In this document: positions 1 to 7,150 of the stretch, piece after piece
Layout: every line of letters starts with the position of its first letter
Numbering within the stretch: position 1 is the stretch's first letter
Assembly: GCA_946541285.1 (NCBI GenBank)
Contig: CAMNJG010000078.1
Span: forward strand, 1 to 7,155
Direction: 5' to 3'
Length of the DNA stretch: 7,155 nucleotides
From: an uncultured Clostridia bacterium
GTDB taxonomy: Bacteria > Bacillota > Clostridia > Peptostreptococcales > Anaerovoracaceae
The notes under the pieces: model-generated
Told to the model about the DNA's origin: nothing
Database searches by the model: none
The model's input: the letters and a program-made list of their open reading frames with translations, nothing else
Made by a program: the position numbers and the translations under genes

Positions 1-136
1 AATAGGAAAGATAAAATAATATTTTAAGTATATATTTCAAGTTAGCTGGAAAACACATCATCAAGCCTGACACAAAATGTGGTATAGTTACAGAGAAATG
101 ATACGAAATATAGTGGCTACATTGGCCTGAAGGCAT

Positions 137-151
137 AAAAAAACCCGGGAT
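137..151 (-). terminator. Probable 3' end of the putative 6S RNA (T7 tract)
   Basis: The minus strand reads ATCCCGGG followed by seven T. The ATCCCG arm pairs with the 5' arm of the RNA at 319-324, about 170 bases away. There is no strong local hairpin just before the T run, so termination would rely on the long-range closing helix or on a weak local fold. A GGCAT/ATGCC pair also flanks the T run. Confidence 0.4.
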
Positions 152-324
152 GCCGTTTGGTCAAGAATTCACTCCCTATCTGCTGATAAGGTGGGTATCC
201 TGCCTGTACGTGGCGCCTTCCCTTCGTGAGGGCCTGACGCAACAGTACCAGTAACTCCGGATTCCCGTGAATGTAATGTAGGTTAAATACATGACCATAA
301 CGCACATTCCAGGATAAAATCCCG
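137..324 (-). ncRNA. ssrS: Putative 6S RNA
   Basis: 6S RNA mimics an open promoter and sequesters sigma-A RNA polymerase in stationary phase. This 188-base stretch has no convincing protein but shows nested complementary segments in strict order: 319-324 with 146-151, 292-297 with 158-163, 267-272 with 167-172, 245-248 with 206-209, 236-240 with 213-217 (one G-U pair) and 229-232 with 220-223 around a 5-base apical loop. The result is a rod with an interrupted middle. The 3' side of the interruption can form a small hairpin (GATA-CCCACCT-TATC, 199-185), as described for Firmicute 6S RNAs. The segments ATGTGCG, AACCTACATT, CGGGAATCCGGAG and GATACCCACCTTATC resemble what I remember of clostridial 6S RNAs, but this was not searched. 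A near-consensus promoter lies upstream and a T7 tract ends it. The mature 5' end is uncertain, since transcription probably begins near 362. Another structured RNA class is possible. Confidence 0.65.
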
Positions 325-350
325 CTGCCGGTGGGTATGACACCGACAGC
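324..350 (-). terminator. Hairpin downstream of yebC: weak terminator or 5' leader of the small RNA
   Basis: A 10-base-pair stem (GCTGTCGGTG / CACCGGCAGC, one G-U pair) encloses a 7-base loop. The minus strand continues GGGATTTTATCC, so a short T4 run follows four bases after the stem. That makes it a weak candidate terminator for yebC. Because it lies downstream of the promoter at 396-368, it would also be in the 5' leader of that transcript, and processing may remove it. Confidence 0.45.
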
Positions 351-367
351 CGGTGAATATATGCAGT

Positions 368-396
368 ATTTTACAGAAATATTTCCTAATCGTCAA
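368..396 (-). promoter_or_regulatory. Sigma-A-type promoter at the end of yebC, reading into the putative 6S RNA
   Basis: On the minus strand TTGACG (396-391) is followed after 17 bases by TAAAAT (373-368). The -35 box lies in the last yebC sense codons and the spacer contains the TAG stop. The predicted start is an A near 362-360. No protein gene with a convincing start follows, which fits a promoter for a non-coding RNA. Confidence 0.7.
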
Positions 397-1108
397 GATC
401 AATAGAACAGTTGGTTGTTACCTTCTGGACATCATCATTCTCTTCGAGCTCCGCGATAAGCTTCTTCAGAGACTTGACAGTCGCCTCATCCGGTGTGGAT
501 TCCATGGACGGGAGATATTCGATATCCGCTTCCGCCAGTTCGTAACCCGCAGCAGTCAGCGCGTCCGATACCGCGTTGAAGTCTTCCGTTGTCGTATAGA
601 TTTCGAAAGAATCTTCTTCTGTCACCATGTCTTCCATACCTGCTTCCATACCCGTTTCCATGAGCGCGTCCTCATCAATGTCGTCTGTCTTTTCGATGAT
701 GATGAGGCCTTTTCTCTCAAACATGTAGGATACGCAGCCAGGCTTGCCGAGGTTTCCGTTGTGTCTGTCAAAAGCATGTTTGACAAACGCAGTCGTTCTG
801 TTGTTGTTGTCGGTCAGTACATTGACGATCACAGCCACTCCGCCAGGACCGTAGCCTTCGAAGGAACCTTCTACATAAGTTTCGCCTTCGAGCTCACCTG
901 TACCCTTTTTGATAGCACGGTCAATTTTGTCATTCGGCATATTGATCCGCTTGGCTCTGTCAATGGCATGCTTCAGCGACACGTTATACTCCGGATCGCC
1001 TCCCGCGCGGGCCGCGATGGTAATAACTCTCGCGTATTTTGTAAAATTCGCCGATCTTTTTGCGTCCTGGGCAGCTTTTCTGCCCGCAATCGTTCCATGT
1101 CTTCCCAT
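386..1108 (-). CDS. yebC: YebC/PmpR (TACO1) family protein
   Basis: This 240-residue cytoplasmic protein belongs to the YebC/TACO1 family. Members have long been annotated as DNA-binding regulators; more recent work on bacterial and mitochondrial members points to helping ribosomes through difficult sequences such as proline runs. Visible family signatures are MGRHGTIAGRKAAQDAKRS (1-19), FTKYARVITIAARAGGDPE (22-40), INMPNDKIDRAIKKGTGELEG (55-75), GYGPGGVAVIV (85-95), LTDNNNRT (98-105) and NLGKPGCVSYMFERKG (119-134). Retention of GTGELEG and the PNDKIDRAIKKG stretch fits the classical YebC group better than the YeeI-like group. The ATG at 1108 is chosen over the in-frame upstream codon at 1177: the family begins here, AAGGAG lies at 1126-1121 with a somewhat long 12-base spacer, and the longer form would overlap the promoter. 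The C-terminus (VTTNCSIDLDD) differs slightly from the usual VYHNFDI-like ending. Confidence 0.93.
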   Translation of the reverse strand: MGRHGTIAGRKAAQDAKRSANFTKYARVITIAARAGGDPEYNVSLKHAIDRAKRINMPNDKIDRAIKKGTGELEGETYVEGSFEGYGPGGVAVIVNVLTDNNNRTTAFVKHAFDRHNGNLGKPGCVSYMFERKGLIIIEKTDDIDEDALMETGMEAGMEDMVTEEDSFEIYTTTEDFNAVSDALTAAGYELAEADIEYLPSMESTPDEATVKSLKKLIAELEENDDVQKVTTNCSIDLDD

Positions 1109-1148
1109 ATTGTTGATGATCTCCTTGCTAATTAAATTTTCCTCTGGA

Positions 1149-1177
1149 ATTATAGCACAGTTTTTCACGCGGTTCAA
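1149..1177 (-). promoter_or_regulatory. Sigma-A-type promoter of yebC
   Basis: On the minus strand TTGAAC (1177-1172) is followed after 17 bases by a perfect TATAAT (1154-1149). A TG one base before the -10 box gives an extended -10 (TGCTATAAT). The predicted start is near 1142, leaving a leader of roughly 34 bases that includes the yebC ribosome binding site. It lies wholly in the gap between the UPF0210 and yebC genes, so yebC can be expressed independently of the upstream operon. Confidence 0.8.
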
Positions 1178-1189
1178 CGGACAGTTGCA

Positions 1190-1204
1190 TTCTTCTGCGA
1201 AGAA
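1190..1204 (-). repeat. Short inverted repeat downstream of the UPF0210 gene
   Basis: A perfect 6-base inverted repeat (TTCTTC-GCA-GAAGAA on the minus strand) lies 9 bases after the UPF0210 stop. The stem is AT-rich and TGCAACTG follows instead of a T run, so it is a poor intrinsic terminator. Transcription of the upstream operon may therefore continue into yebC. Confidence 0.35.
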
Positions 1205-1213
1205 ATCCTTCTG

Positions 1214-2572
1214 TCAGTTCTTCATCGAATGGACCGGAGCCGGAATCCTGCCGCCACGGGCGGTCAGACGCTCGCATCCGAACTGGCTGACCGGCATGAC
1301 CGGCGCTGTCCCCAGCAATCCGCCCAGCTCGATTTCGTCCCCGACATCTTTGCCGATGACAGGGATCAGTCTGACTGCCGTGGTCTTGCCGTTAATAACA
1401 CCGATAGCCGCTTCGTCCGCGATGATGCCGGAGATCGTGGAAGCACTCGTAGTACCTGGTACCGCGATCATATCCAGACCGACCGAGCAGACACAGGTCA
1501 TGGCTTCCAGCTTTTCAATGGTGATAGAACCGGATTTCGCGGCCGCGATCATCCCCTCATCTTCACTGACAGGGATAAACGCGCCACTCAGCCCGCCTAC
1601 GTGGGAGGATGCCATGATCCCGCCTTTTTTGACAGCATCATTGAGCATGGCAAGAGCAGCTGTTGTTCCAGGAGCGCCACAGCTGTCCACACCGATTTCC
1701 TCCAGTACCCTGGCGATACTGTCCCCCCTGGCCGGTGTCGGCGCGAGGGAAAGATCGACGATGCCGAACGGAGTATCCAGCCGCTTCGAAGCTTCGCTGG
1801 CAACCAGCATGCCCATACGGGTTACCTTGAACGCAGCTTTTTTAATCGTATCCGCCACGACGTCAAACGGTTCTCCGCGGACTGCTTCCAGTGCGGATTT
1901 GATGACGCCCGGTCCGCTGACACCAACGTTAATCACAGTATCCGATTCTCCGATTCCATGGAAAGCTCCCGCCATAAACGGATTGTCTTCGACAGCGTTG
2001 GCGAACACAACCAGTTTCGCGCAGCCGATGCTGTCCTGATCTTTTGTCCGTTCCGCGGTTTCTTTGATCACCTGTCCCATCAGCTGGACCGCGTCCATAT
2101 TGATTCCTGCCCTGGTGGAACCGACGTTGACCGAGGAGCACACCAGTTCGGTTTCACTGAGAGCCTGTGGAATGGAGTCGATCAGAATCTTATCTCCTTT
2201 GGACATCCCTTTCTGTACCAGGGCGGAATAACCGCCGATAAAATTGACGCCTGTTGTCTTCGCGGCACGGTCCAGCATCCTGGCAAACGCTACATAATCG
2301 GTATCAAGGCTGGCGCCTGCCGCCACCGCCATCGGCGTAACCGAAATGCGTTTGTGGATGATCGGGATTCCGTACTCCCTTTCGATACTTTCTCCAACGG
2401 AAACAAGTTTTTCCGCTTTTTTTGTGATTTTATCATACATGCGCTGCCGGGCAATTTCACCATTGGAATGTCCGCAGTCAAGCAGTGAAATCCCCATGGT
2501 GATGGTACGGATATCCAGCTTTTCCTTATCGAACATGTGCAGCGTATTCATTACACTTTCAAGACTGATCAA
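1214..2572 (-). CDS. UPF0210 (DUF711) family protein
   Basis: This 452-residue cytoplasmic protein belongs to UPF0210, a family with a pyruvate formate-lyase-like barrel fold known from structural genomics but without an assigned reaction. Family-typical stretches are LDIRTITMGISLLDC (19-33), AGASLDTDYVAFARMLD (85-101), NFIGGYSALVQKG (110-122), SSVNVGSTRAGINMDAV (146-162), NVGVSGPGVI (215-224), LAPTPARGDSIARVLEEIG (276-294) and ASSHVGGLSGAFIPVSEDEGM (from 321). I do not see a glycyl-radical motif, so radical chemistry like that of pyruvate formate-lyase should not be assumed. The start is taken at TTG: the N-terminus MISLESVMNTLHMF then lines up with the family's usual start as I recall it, and GAGG lies 7 bases upstream. 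An internal ATG at 2551 is the alternative and would remove seven residues. The gene follows the ACT gene by 35 bases and is probably co-transcribed with it. Confidence 0.9.
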   Translation of the reverse strand: MISLESVMNTLHMFDKEKLDIRTITMGISLLDCGHSNGEIARQRMYDKITKKAEKLVSVGESIEREYGIPIIHKRISVTPMAVAAGASLDTDYVAFARMLDRAAKTTGVNFIGGYSALVQKGMSKGDKILIDSIPQALSETELVCSSVNVGSTRAGINMDAVQLMGQVIKETAERTKDQDSIGCAKLVVFANAVEDNPFMAGAFHGIGESDTVINVGVSGPGVIKSALEAVRGEPFDVVADTIKKAAFKVTRMGMLVASEASKRLDTPFGIVDLSLAPTPARGDSIARVLEEIGVDSCGAPGTTAALAMLNDAVKKGGIMASSHVGGLSGAFIPVSEDEGMIAAAKSGSITIEKLEAMTCVCSVGLDMIAVPGTTSASTISGIIADEAAIGVINGKTTAVRLIPVIGKDVGDEIELGGLLGTAPVMPVSQFGCERLTARGGRIPAPVHSMKN

Positions 2573-2579
2573 TTGAGGT

Positions 2580-2583
2580 CCTC
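2580..2583 (-). promoter_or_regulatory. Ribosome binding site supporting a TTG start for the UPF0210 gene
   Basis: The minus strand reads GTGAGGACC, with GAGG at 2583-2580, ending 7 bases before TTG at 2572-2570. The competing ATG at 2551-2549 has only a weak GAAAG upstream. The site sits in a short inverted repeat (GAGG T CCTC, 2575-2583), which may be chance. Confidence 0.6.
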
Positions 2584-2607
2584 ACTTTCGTATCGAGATA
2601 AAAATCC

Positions 2608-2880
2608 TTATAGTTCACTCATCGCGTTGAAAATGCCTTCATGCTGCATCCGGATGGAAACACCGATCTCTTTCCCTTTATTTTCTAATTTTTCCTGGAC
2701 ATCCTCAAACGACAGCGGGGCTTTGTCAAGATCGACAATCATGATCATGGTGAAGATATCGTGCATGATCGTCTGATTCACATCCAGGATGTTGATATCA
2801 TGCTCTGCCAGAACGGAAGCAACGCCATACATAATACCGATTTTGTCTTCGCCGATAACGGTGATCACTGCTTTTTTCAT
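2608..2880 (-). CDS. ACT-domain protein, UPF0237 family
   Basis: This 90-residue protein is a single ACT domain, a small fold that usually binds amino acids or similar ligands at dimer interfaces. The N-terminal strand and loop (AVITVIGEDKIGIMYGVASVLA, in two parts around residues 4-25) and the following NILDVNQTIM (30-39) match the GcvR-like ACT pattern. The tail IRMQHEGIFNAMSEL is typical of UPF0237, and the length is that of the family. No enzyme domain is attached, so it is likely a sensor or regulatory subunit; its ligand is not known. It starts two bases after the stop of the activase fusion, with AAGGAG at 2896-2891 embedded in that gene's last codons, so translational coupling is likely. 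Genes of this family commonly stand next to UPF0210 genes, as here. Confidence 0.9.
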   Translation of the reverse strand: MKKAVITVIGEDKIGIMYGVASVLAEHDINILDVNQTIMHDIFTMIMIVDLDKAPLSFEDVQEKLENKGKEIGVSIRMQHEGIFNAMSEL

Positions 2881-2882
2881 GT

Positions 2883-5800
2883 CTATACCACTCCTTCTCT
2901 TCTGTTTTGATTTTCCTCTTCCATCTGTTTCTGCAGATTCCTGTGCGCGGTCGTCATCATCAGCTTGATCCGGTTCAGCTGATTGACATCACTGGCGCCC
3001 GGATCGTAATCGATGGCCGCGATATTGGACCGCGGATTATGCTTCCGCAGCGGTTTGATCATGCCTTTGCCGGTCACATGATTTGGCAGGCACGCAAACG
3101 GCTGCAGACAGACGATGTTTTCCACGCCACTGTCGATCAGCTCTGTCATTTCTCCCGCGAGCAGCCATCCTTCCCCGCACTGTGTTCCCAGGGAGGTGAC
3201 GGTTTCGGCTTTCTCCGCGATTCTGTCAACATGCAGAGGCGGCTCAAACCGGCGGCTGGCTTCCAGCGCGTCCGCGACAATTTTCCGGTAATGGTTGATC
3301 GCTTCAATCCCGGCTTTTGAAAGCAAATACCAGCCTTTTGTGCCCGCCATCTGATGATAGTTGAAATCATAGTTTTTCATACAGTACATCATGAAGTCCA
3401 TCAGATCAGGAACAACGGCTTCGCCGCCTTCCTCTTCAATGATGCTGACGATATCATTATTGGCGTTCGGATGATATTTTACCAGAATTTCTCCGACGAC
3501 ACCAACTTTCGGCTTACGGATATCCCGGAGTGGGATTTCATCAAATTCTTTCACAATCTGCCGGACATTCCGTTTAAATTCACTTCTGCTTCTGTTCAGG
3601 ACATTGTGCCGCGCAATCTCATTCCATTTATGATACAGTCTGTCGACACTGCCTTTTTCCACCTCATATGGACGGGTCGCATGAACGACCCTCATAAAAA
3701 GATCTCCATAAAGTGTCGCGTACAGAATACCCAAAATCAGTTTCGGCGTGAATTTCATCCCCGGATTCTTTTCCAGTCCCAGGTAATTGATCGAAACCAC
3801 AGGAACCTGTTCCATCCCGTTTTCTTTCAGGGCTTTCCGGAGAAGCGCGATATAGTTACTGGCCCGGCAGCCTCCTCCGGTCTGCGTCATGATCACCGCG
3901 GTCCGGTCCAGATCATATTTGCCGGATTTCAGTGTATTCATGATGGAACCGAGTGAAATAATTGTCGGATAACACGCGTCGTTGTTGATATACCGTAAAC
4001 CGGTTTCAACGGCTTCCTTATCCACTACCGGCAGAAGATCAACATTATATCCCGCATGATTGAAAGCGGTCTCCATCAGGTCAAACTGCATCGGCGCCAT
4101 CTGCGGCATAAGTAAAGTATAATTCTTCCGCATCTCTTTTGTAAAGACGACTCGTTCATAAGGCTGCATTTCCGGCTGACAGTGAAGTTCATGGATTTTC
4201 CGCTCCTCCAGGGCCGCCTTCAGCGAACGGATACGGATCCGGACAGCTCCCAGGTTCGCGCCTTCATCGATTTTCAGGAGCGTATAAAGTTTATTGTGCT
4301 GCGCGAGGATTTCTTCGACTTCATCCGTCGTGACCGCGTCCAGGCCGCAGCCAAAGGAAGTCAGCTGAACCAGGTCGACATCGTCTCTGGTGCCTGCGAA
4401 ATCCGCTGCTTTGTACATACGCGAATGGTACATCCACTGGTCCAGGACCCGGACAGGCCTTTCCAGTTCCGTTCTTCCGGCCACGGAGGATTCTGTCAGT
4501 ACAGCAAAACCGAAGGAAGTGATTACCTGGTCAATTCCGTGATTGATCTCCGGATCCAGATGATACGGCCTTCCTGCCAGAACAATGGCATGGCCGCCGG
4601 TTTCTTCAATATGTGCCAGTATTTCATCCGCTTTGTCGCAGACATCCTGTTTGAAGCGCCGGTCTTCTTCCCGTCCCGCTCTGACGGCTGCCTCCACTTC
4701 CTGCTTTGTCACGCCAAAGGAACGGAATTCTTCCGTCAGGCGCTCGGTCAGCCTTTTATCATCATAATACGGAAGGAACGGGTGCATCAGTGTCACGCCA
4801 CTGCCCAGAAGCTGCTCATCCATATTTCCCGCGATGACTTCCGGATACATGGCGACGATCGGACAGTTGTAATGATTGTTGGCACTCTCGTCTTCGATCA
4901 GTTCGTAATTGAGTGAAGGATAGAAAATCGTCTTCACACCGCTGTCAATCAGCCACTGGATATGGCCGTGTACCAGCTTTGCGGGATAACAGGCCGTATC
5001 CGATGAAATGGTGTCCATCCCGGATTCATAGATTTCTTTGGAGGAAACCGGTGACAGACGGACTGAGAAACCCAGACCCGTCAGGAACGTGAACCAGAAC
5101 GGATAATTCTCATGCATGTTCAGGACACGCGGAATCCCGATGACACCGCGTGGCGCTTCGTTTTCGTCCAGGGGTCTGTAATCATCAAACAGTCTGCGGT
5201 ATTTGTACCGGAAAAGATTGTACTCATCATTACTGTCTGTTTTTTTGCCGGCTCCGCGTTCACAGCGGTTTCCGGTGATAAACCGGCTTCCATCGTTGAA
5301 AATATTGACGGTCAGCTGGCAGTTGTTCTCACATTTTCCGCATCTGGCAAAATGATTTTTAACAGAGAAATGATCCAGTTCTTCTTCTGTGATCATCCGG
5401 GAGATACTGTGGCCGTCATAACGGTCCATCCCGATCAGTGCCGCGCCGTAGGCACCCATGACCCCGGAAATATCCGGGCGGATGACATTCCTTCCAAGAA
5501 TCTGCTCAATGCTCCTGAGGACAGAATCGTTCAGGAATGTGCCTCCCTGCACGATGATATTCTCACCGGCCTCTGATACGTCCCGGAGTTTGATTACCTT
5601 ATAAAGCGCGTTTTTAATGACAGAATAGGACAGCCCTGCCGAAATATCGCCGATCGCCGCGCCTTCTTTCTGGGCCTGCTTGACTTTGGAATTCATGAAA
5701 ACCGTACAGCGTGTGCCCAGATCCACCGGTGCTGCGGATTCCAGGGCTGCCTTCGCGAAGTCTTTCACATCCATGTTCACACTCTTGGCATAGGTTTCGA

Positions 5801-7142
5801 TAAAAGAACCACAGCCGGAGGAACAGGCTTCATTCAGCATAATATTGTAAACGGCACCATCGCGGATACGGATACATTTCATATCCTGGCCGCCGATATC
5901 CAGGATGAAATCCACGTCCGGCTTAAATGCTTTCGCCGCGCGATAGTGGGAAATGGTTTCGATCTCTCCGTAATCCGCGCGGAACGCCGCTTTGATCAGT
6001 CCCTCCCCGTAACCGGTGGTCACCGCGCAGGCGATATAGAGATCTTCCGGCATCCTGCTGTACAGATCCTTCATAATGGCGCGTGCCGCTTCCAGGGGGT
6101 TTCCTTCATTATTTGTATAATAAGTGTACAGAAGCCTACCTTCACGGTCTGTCAGGGCTGCCTTGGTCGTCGTCGAACCGGCATCAATCCCCAGGAAGGC
6201 AGGGCCGCTGGCTTCGGAAAGCTCTGCGCGGGCAACCCGGTCCTGATCATGACGTTCGATGAACTCTCTGTAATCGTTTTCATCTTTAAAAAGAGCGTCC
6301 AGGTATTTGGTACTGGATTCTGCTTTCAGGGACGGATCTTTGATTTTATCCGCCAGTTCCGGGATGCTGCGGACCGGACTCTTTTCTGAAAGATAAGCAG
6401 CCCCCAGCGCGACAAAAAATCTGGCGTCATCCGGAAAAATCACCTGATCCTCTTCCAGACCCAGTGTTTCTGTAAACCTCTTCCTGAGTTCCGACATAAA
6501 GGAAAGAGGGCCGCCGAGGTAAGCGACATTCCCTTCAATTTTATGGCCGCATGCCAGTCCGCTGATGGTCTGGTTTACAACCGCCTGGAAGATGGAGACC
6601 GCGAGATCTTCTTTTGCCGCGCCTTCGTTGATAAGCGGCTGGATATCCGTCTTCGCGAAAACACCGCAGCGGGCCGCGATCGGATAAATCGTTTTATAAT
6701 CCCTGGCTGCTTCGTTCAGTCCGTTGGCATCCGTATTCAGGAGCACTGCCATCTGATCGATAAAAGCGCCTGTACCACCGGCACAGGTTCCGTTCATCCG
6801 CTGTTCCACGGTATCGCCATAGAAAGTGATCTTGGCATCTTCGCCGCCCAGTTCGATCACGACATCCGTCTGAGGGATCAGTCTGGAAACGGCTTCTGTG
6901 GAAGCGATGACTTCCTGTTCAAAAGGGATTCCCAGACTGTTGGAAAGGGAAAGCCCTCCGGAACCGGTAATGGTGACGTGCGCTTCTCCGTCATACTCTT
7001 CACAGAGATGGTCCAGCATCTCTCCTACTTTTTCAAATACGCCGGACATGTGTCTTTCGTACTTTTTATAGACAATTTGATCTGCGTCATCCAGCAGAAC
7101 CAGTTTTACTGTTGTTGATCCTACATCAATACCTAATCTCAC
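2883..7142 (-). CDS. Giant acyl-CoA dehydratase activase fusion (two HgdC-like ATPase domains, DUF2229-like and dehydratase-like regions)
   Basis: This 1419-residue cytoplasmic protein resembles activators of 2-hydroxyacyl-CoA dehydratases, which use ATP to push one low-potential electron from a [4Fe-4S] cluster onto a partner enzyme. Domain 1 (about 2-255) shows GIDVGSTTVK at 4-13, ELGGEDAK at 97-104 and the two cluster-type cysteines C120 (NGTCAGGTGAF) and C159 (ARCGVFAK). Domain 2 (about 316-572) repeats the pattern: GIDAGSTTTK at 318-327, DIGGQDMK at 415-422, C440 (plus an extra C444) and C479 (TRCTVFMNSK). A linker carries C601, C604, C608 and C627. Residues about 665-885 look like DUF2229 (DTACYPAKLVHGH at 715-727). 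Residues about 1000-1400 resemble the dehydratase subunit family (NNDACYPT near 1053, GGGCRASNY near 1090, QPFACLPNHVTGKG near 1347). There is no signal peptide or membrane segment. The GTG start is chosen because the P-loop-like motif begins at residue 4 and GGAGG lies 8 bases upstream. Proteins of this size and order occur in Clostridia, but their substrate is unknown to me; the electron-transfer role is inferred. Confidence 0.9.
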   Translation of the reverse strand: MRLGIDVGSTTVKLVLLDDADQIVYKKYERHMSGVFEKVGEMLDHLCEEYDGEAHVTITGSGGLSLSNSLGIPFEQEVIASTEAVSRLIPQTDVVIELGGEDAKITFYGDTVEQRMNGTCAGGTGAFIDQMAVLLNTDANGLNEAARDYKTIYPIAARCGVFAKTDIQPLINEGAAKEDLAVSIFQAVVNQTISGLACGHKIEGNVAYLGGPLSFMSELRKRFTETLGLEEDQVIFPDDARFFVALGAAYLSEKSPVRSIPELADKIKDPSLKAESSTKYLDALFKDENDYREFIERHDQDRVARAELSEASGPAFLGIDAGSTTTKAALTDREGRLLYTYYTNNEGNPLEAARAIMKDLYSRMPEDLYIACAVTTGYGEGLIKAAFRADYGEIETISHYRAAKAFKPDVDFILDIGGQDMKCIRIRDGAVYNIMLNEACSSGCGSFIETYAKSVNMDVKDFAKAALESAAPVDLGTRCTVFMNSKVKQAQKEGAAIGDISAGLSYSVIKNALYKVIKLRDVSEAGENIIVQGGTFLNDSVLRSIEQILGRNVIRPDISGVMGAYGAALIGMDRYDGHSISRMITEEELDHFSVKNHFARCGKCENNCQLTVNIFNDGSRFITGNRCERGAGKKTDSNDEYNLFRYKYRRLFDDYRPLDENEAPRGVIGIPRVLNMHENYPFWFTFLTGLGFSVRLSPVSSKEIYESGMDTISSDTACYPAKLVHGHIQWLIDSGVKTIFYPSLNYELIEDESANNHYNCPIVAMYPEVIAGNMDEQLLGSGVTLMHPFLPYYDDKRLTERLTEEFRSFGVTKQEVEAAVRAGREEDRRFKQDVCDKADEILAHIEETGGHAIVLAGRPYHLDPEINHGIDQVITSFGFAVLTESSVAGRTELERPVRVLDQWMYHSRMYKAADFAGTRDDVDLVQLTSFGCGLDAVTTDEVEEILAQHNKLYTLLKIDEGANLGAVRIRIRSLKAALEERKIHELHCQPEMQPYERVVFTKEMRKNYTLLMPQMAPMQFDLMETAFNHAGYNVDLLPVVDKEAVETGLRYINNDACYPTIISLGSIMNTLKSGKYDLDRTAVIMTQTGGGCRASNYIALLRKALKENGMEQVPVVSINYLGLEKNPGMKFTPKLILGILYATLYGDLFMRVVHATRPYEVEKGSVDRLYHKWNEIARHNVLNRSRSEFKRNVRQIVKEFDEIPLRDIRKPKVGVVGEILVKYHPNANNDIVSIIEEEGGEAVVPDLMDFMMYCMKNYDFNYHQMAGTKGWYLLSKAGIEAINHYRKIVADALEASRRFEPPLHVDRIAEKAETVTSLGTQCGEGWLLAGEMTELIDSGVENIVCLQPFACLPNHVTGKGMIKPLRKHNPRSNIAAIDYDPGASDVNQLNRIKLMMTTAHRNLQKQMEEENQNRREGVV

Positions 7143-7150
7143 GAATGAAA

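Noticed and set aside
1..60. AT-rich minus-strand stretch with TTGAAA and several TATA-like words, a possible promoter for a gene beyond the window.
   Set aside because: No pair of boxes has a convincing spacing, and the gene it would serve is not visible.
80..88. Extended -10-like TGGTATAGT on the plus strand, which could drive an RNA antisense to the putative 6S RNA.
   Set aside because: No -35 box is found at 16-18 bases upstream and no plus-strand gene follows; such matches are expected by chance in AT-rich DNA.
117..305. A 62-codon minus-strand reading frame (MRYGHVFNLHYIHG...).
   Set aside because: It lies across the folded RNA region, resembles no family I know, has no good ribosome binding site, and its sequence is better explained by nested helices.
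1109..1177. A 23-residue N-terminal extension of YebC starting at 1177.
   Set aside because: It would overlap the promoter boxes, adds residues the family lacks, and the internal ATG at 1108 has its own AAGGAG.
353..2488. Long plus-strand reading frames opposite yebC and the UPF0210 gene.
   Set aside because: They are mirror frames of well-recognised minus-strand genes, with arginine/histidine/serine-rich compositions and no family resemblance.
2907..7118. Plus-strand reading frames opposite the activase fusion, up to 244 codons.
   Set aside because: They are fully covered by a strongly conserved minus-strand protein and show no domain, start site or operon context of their own.
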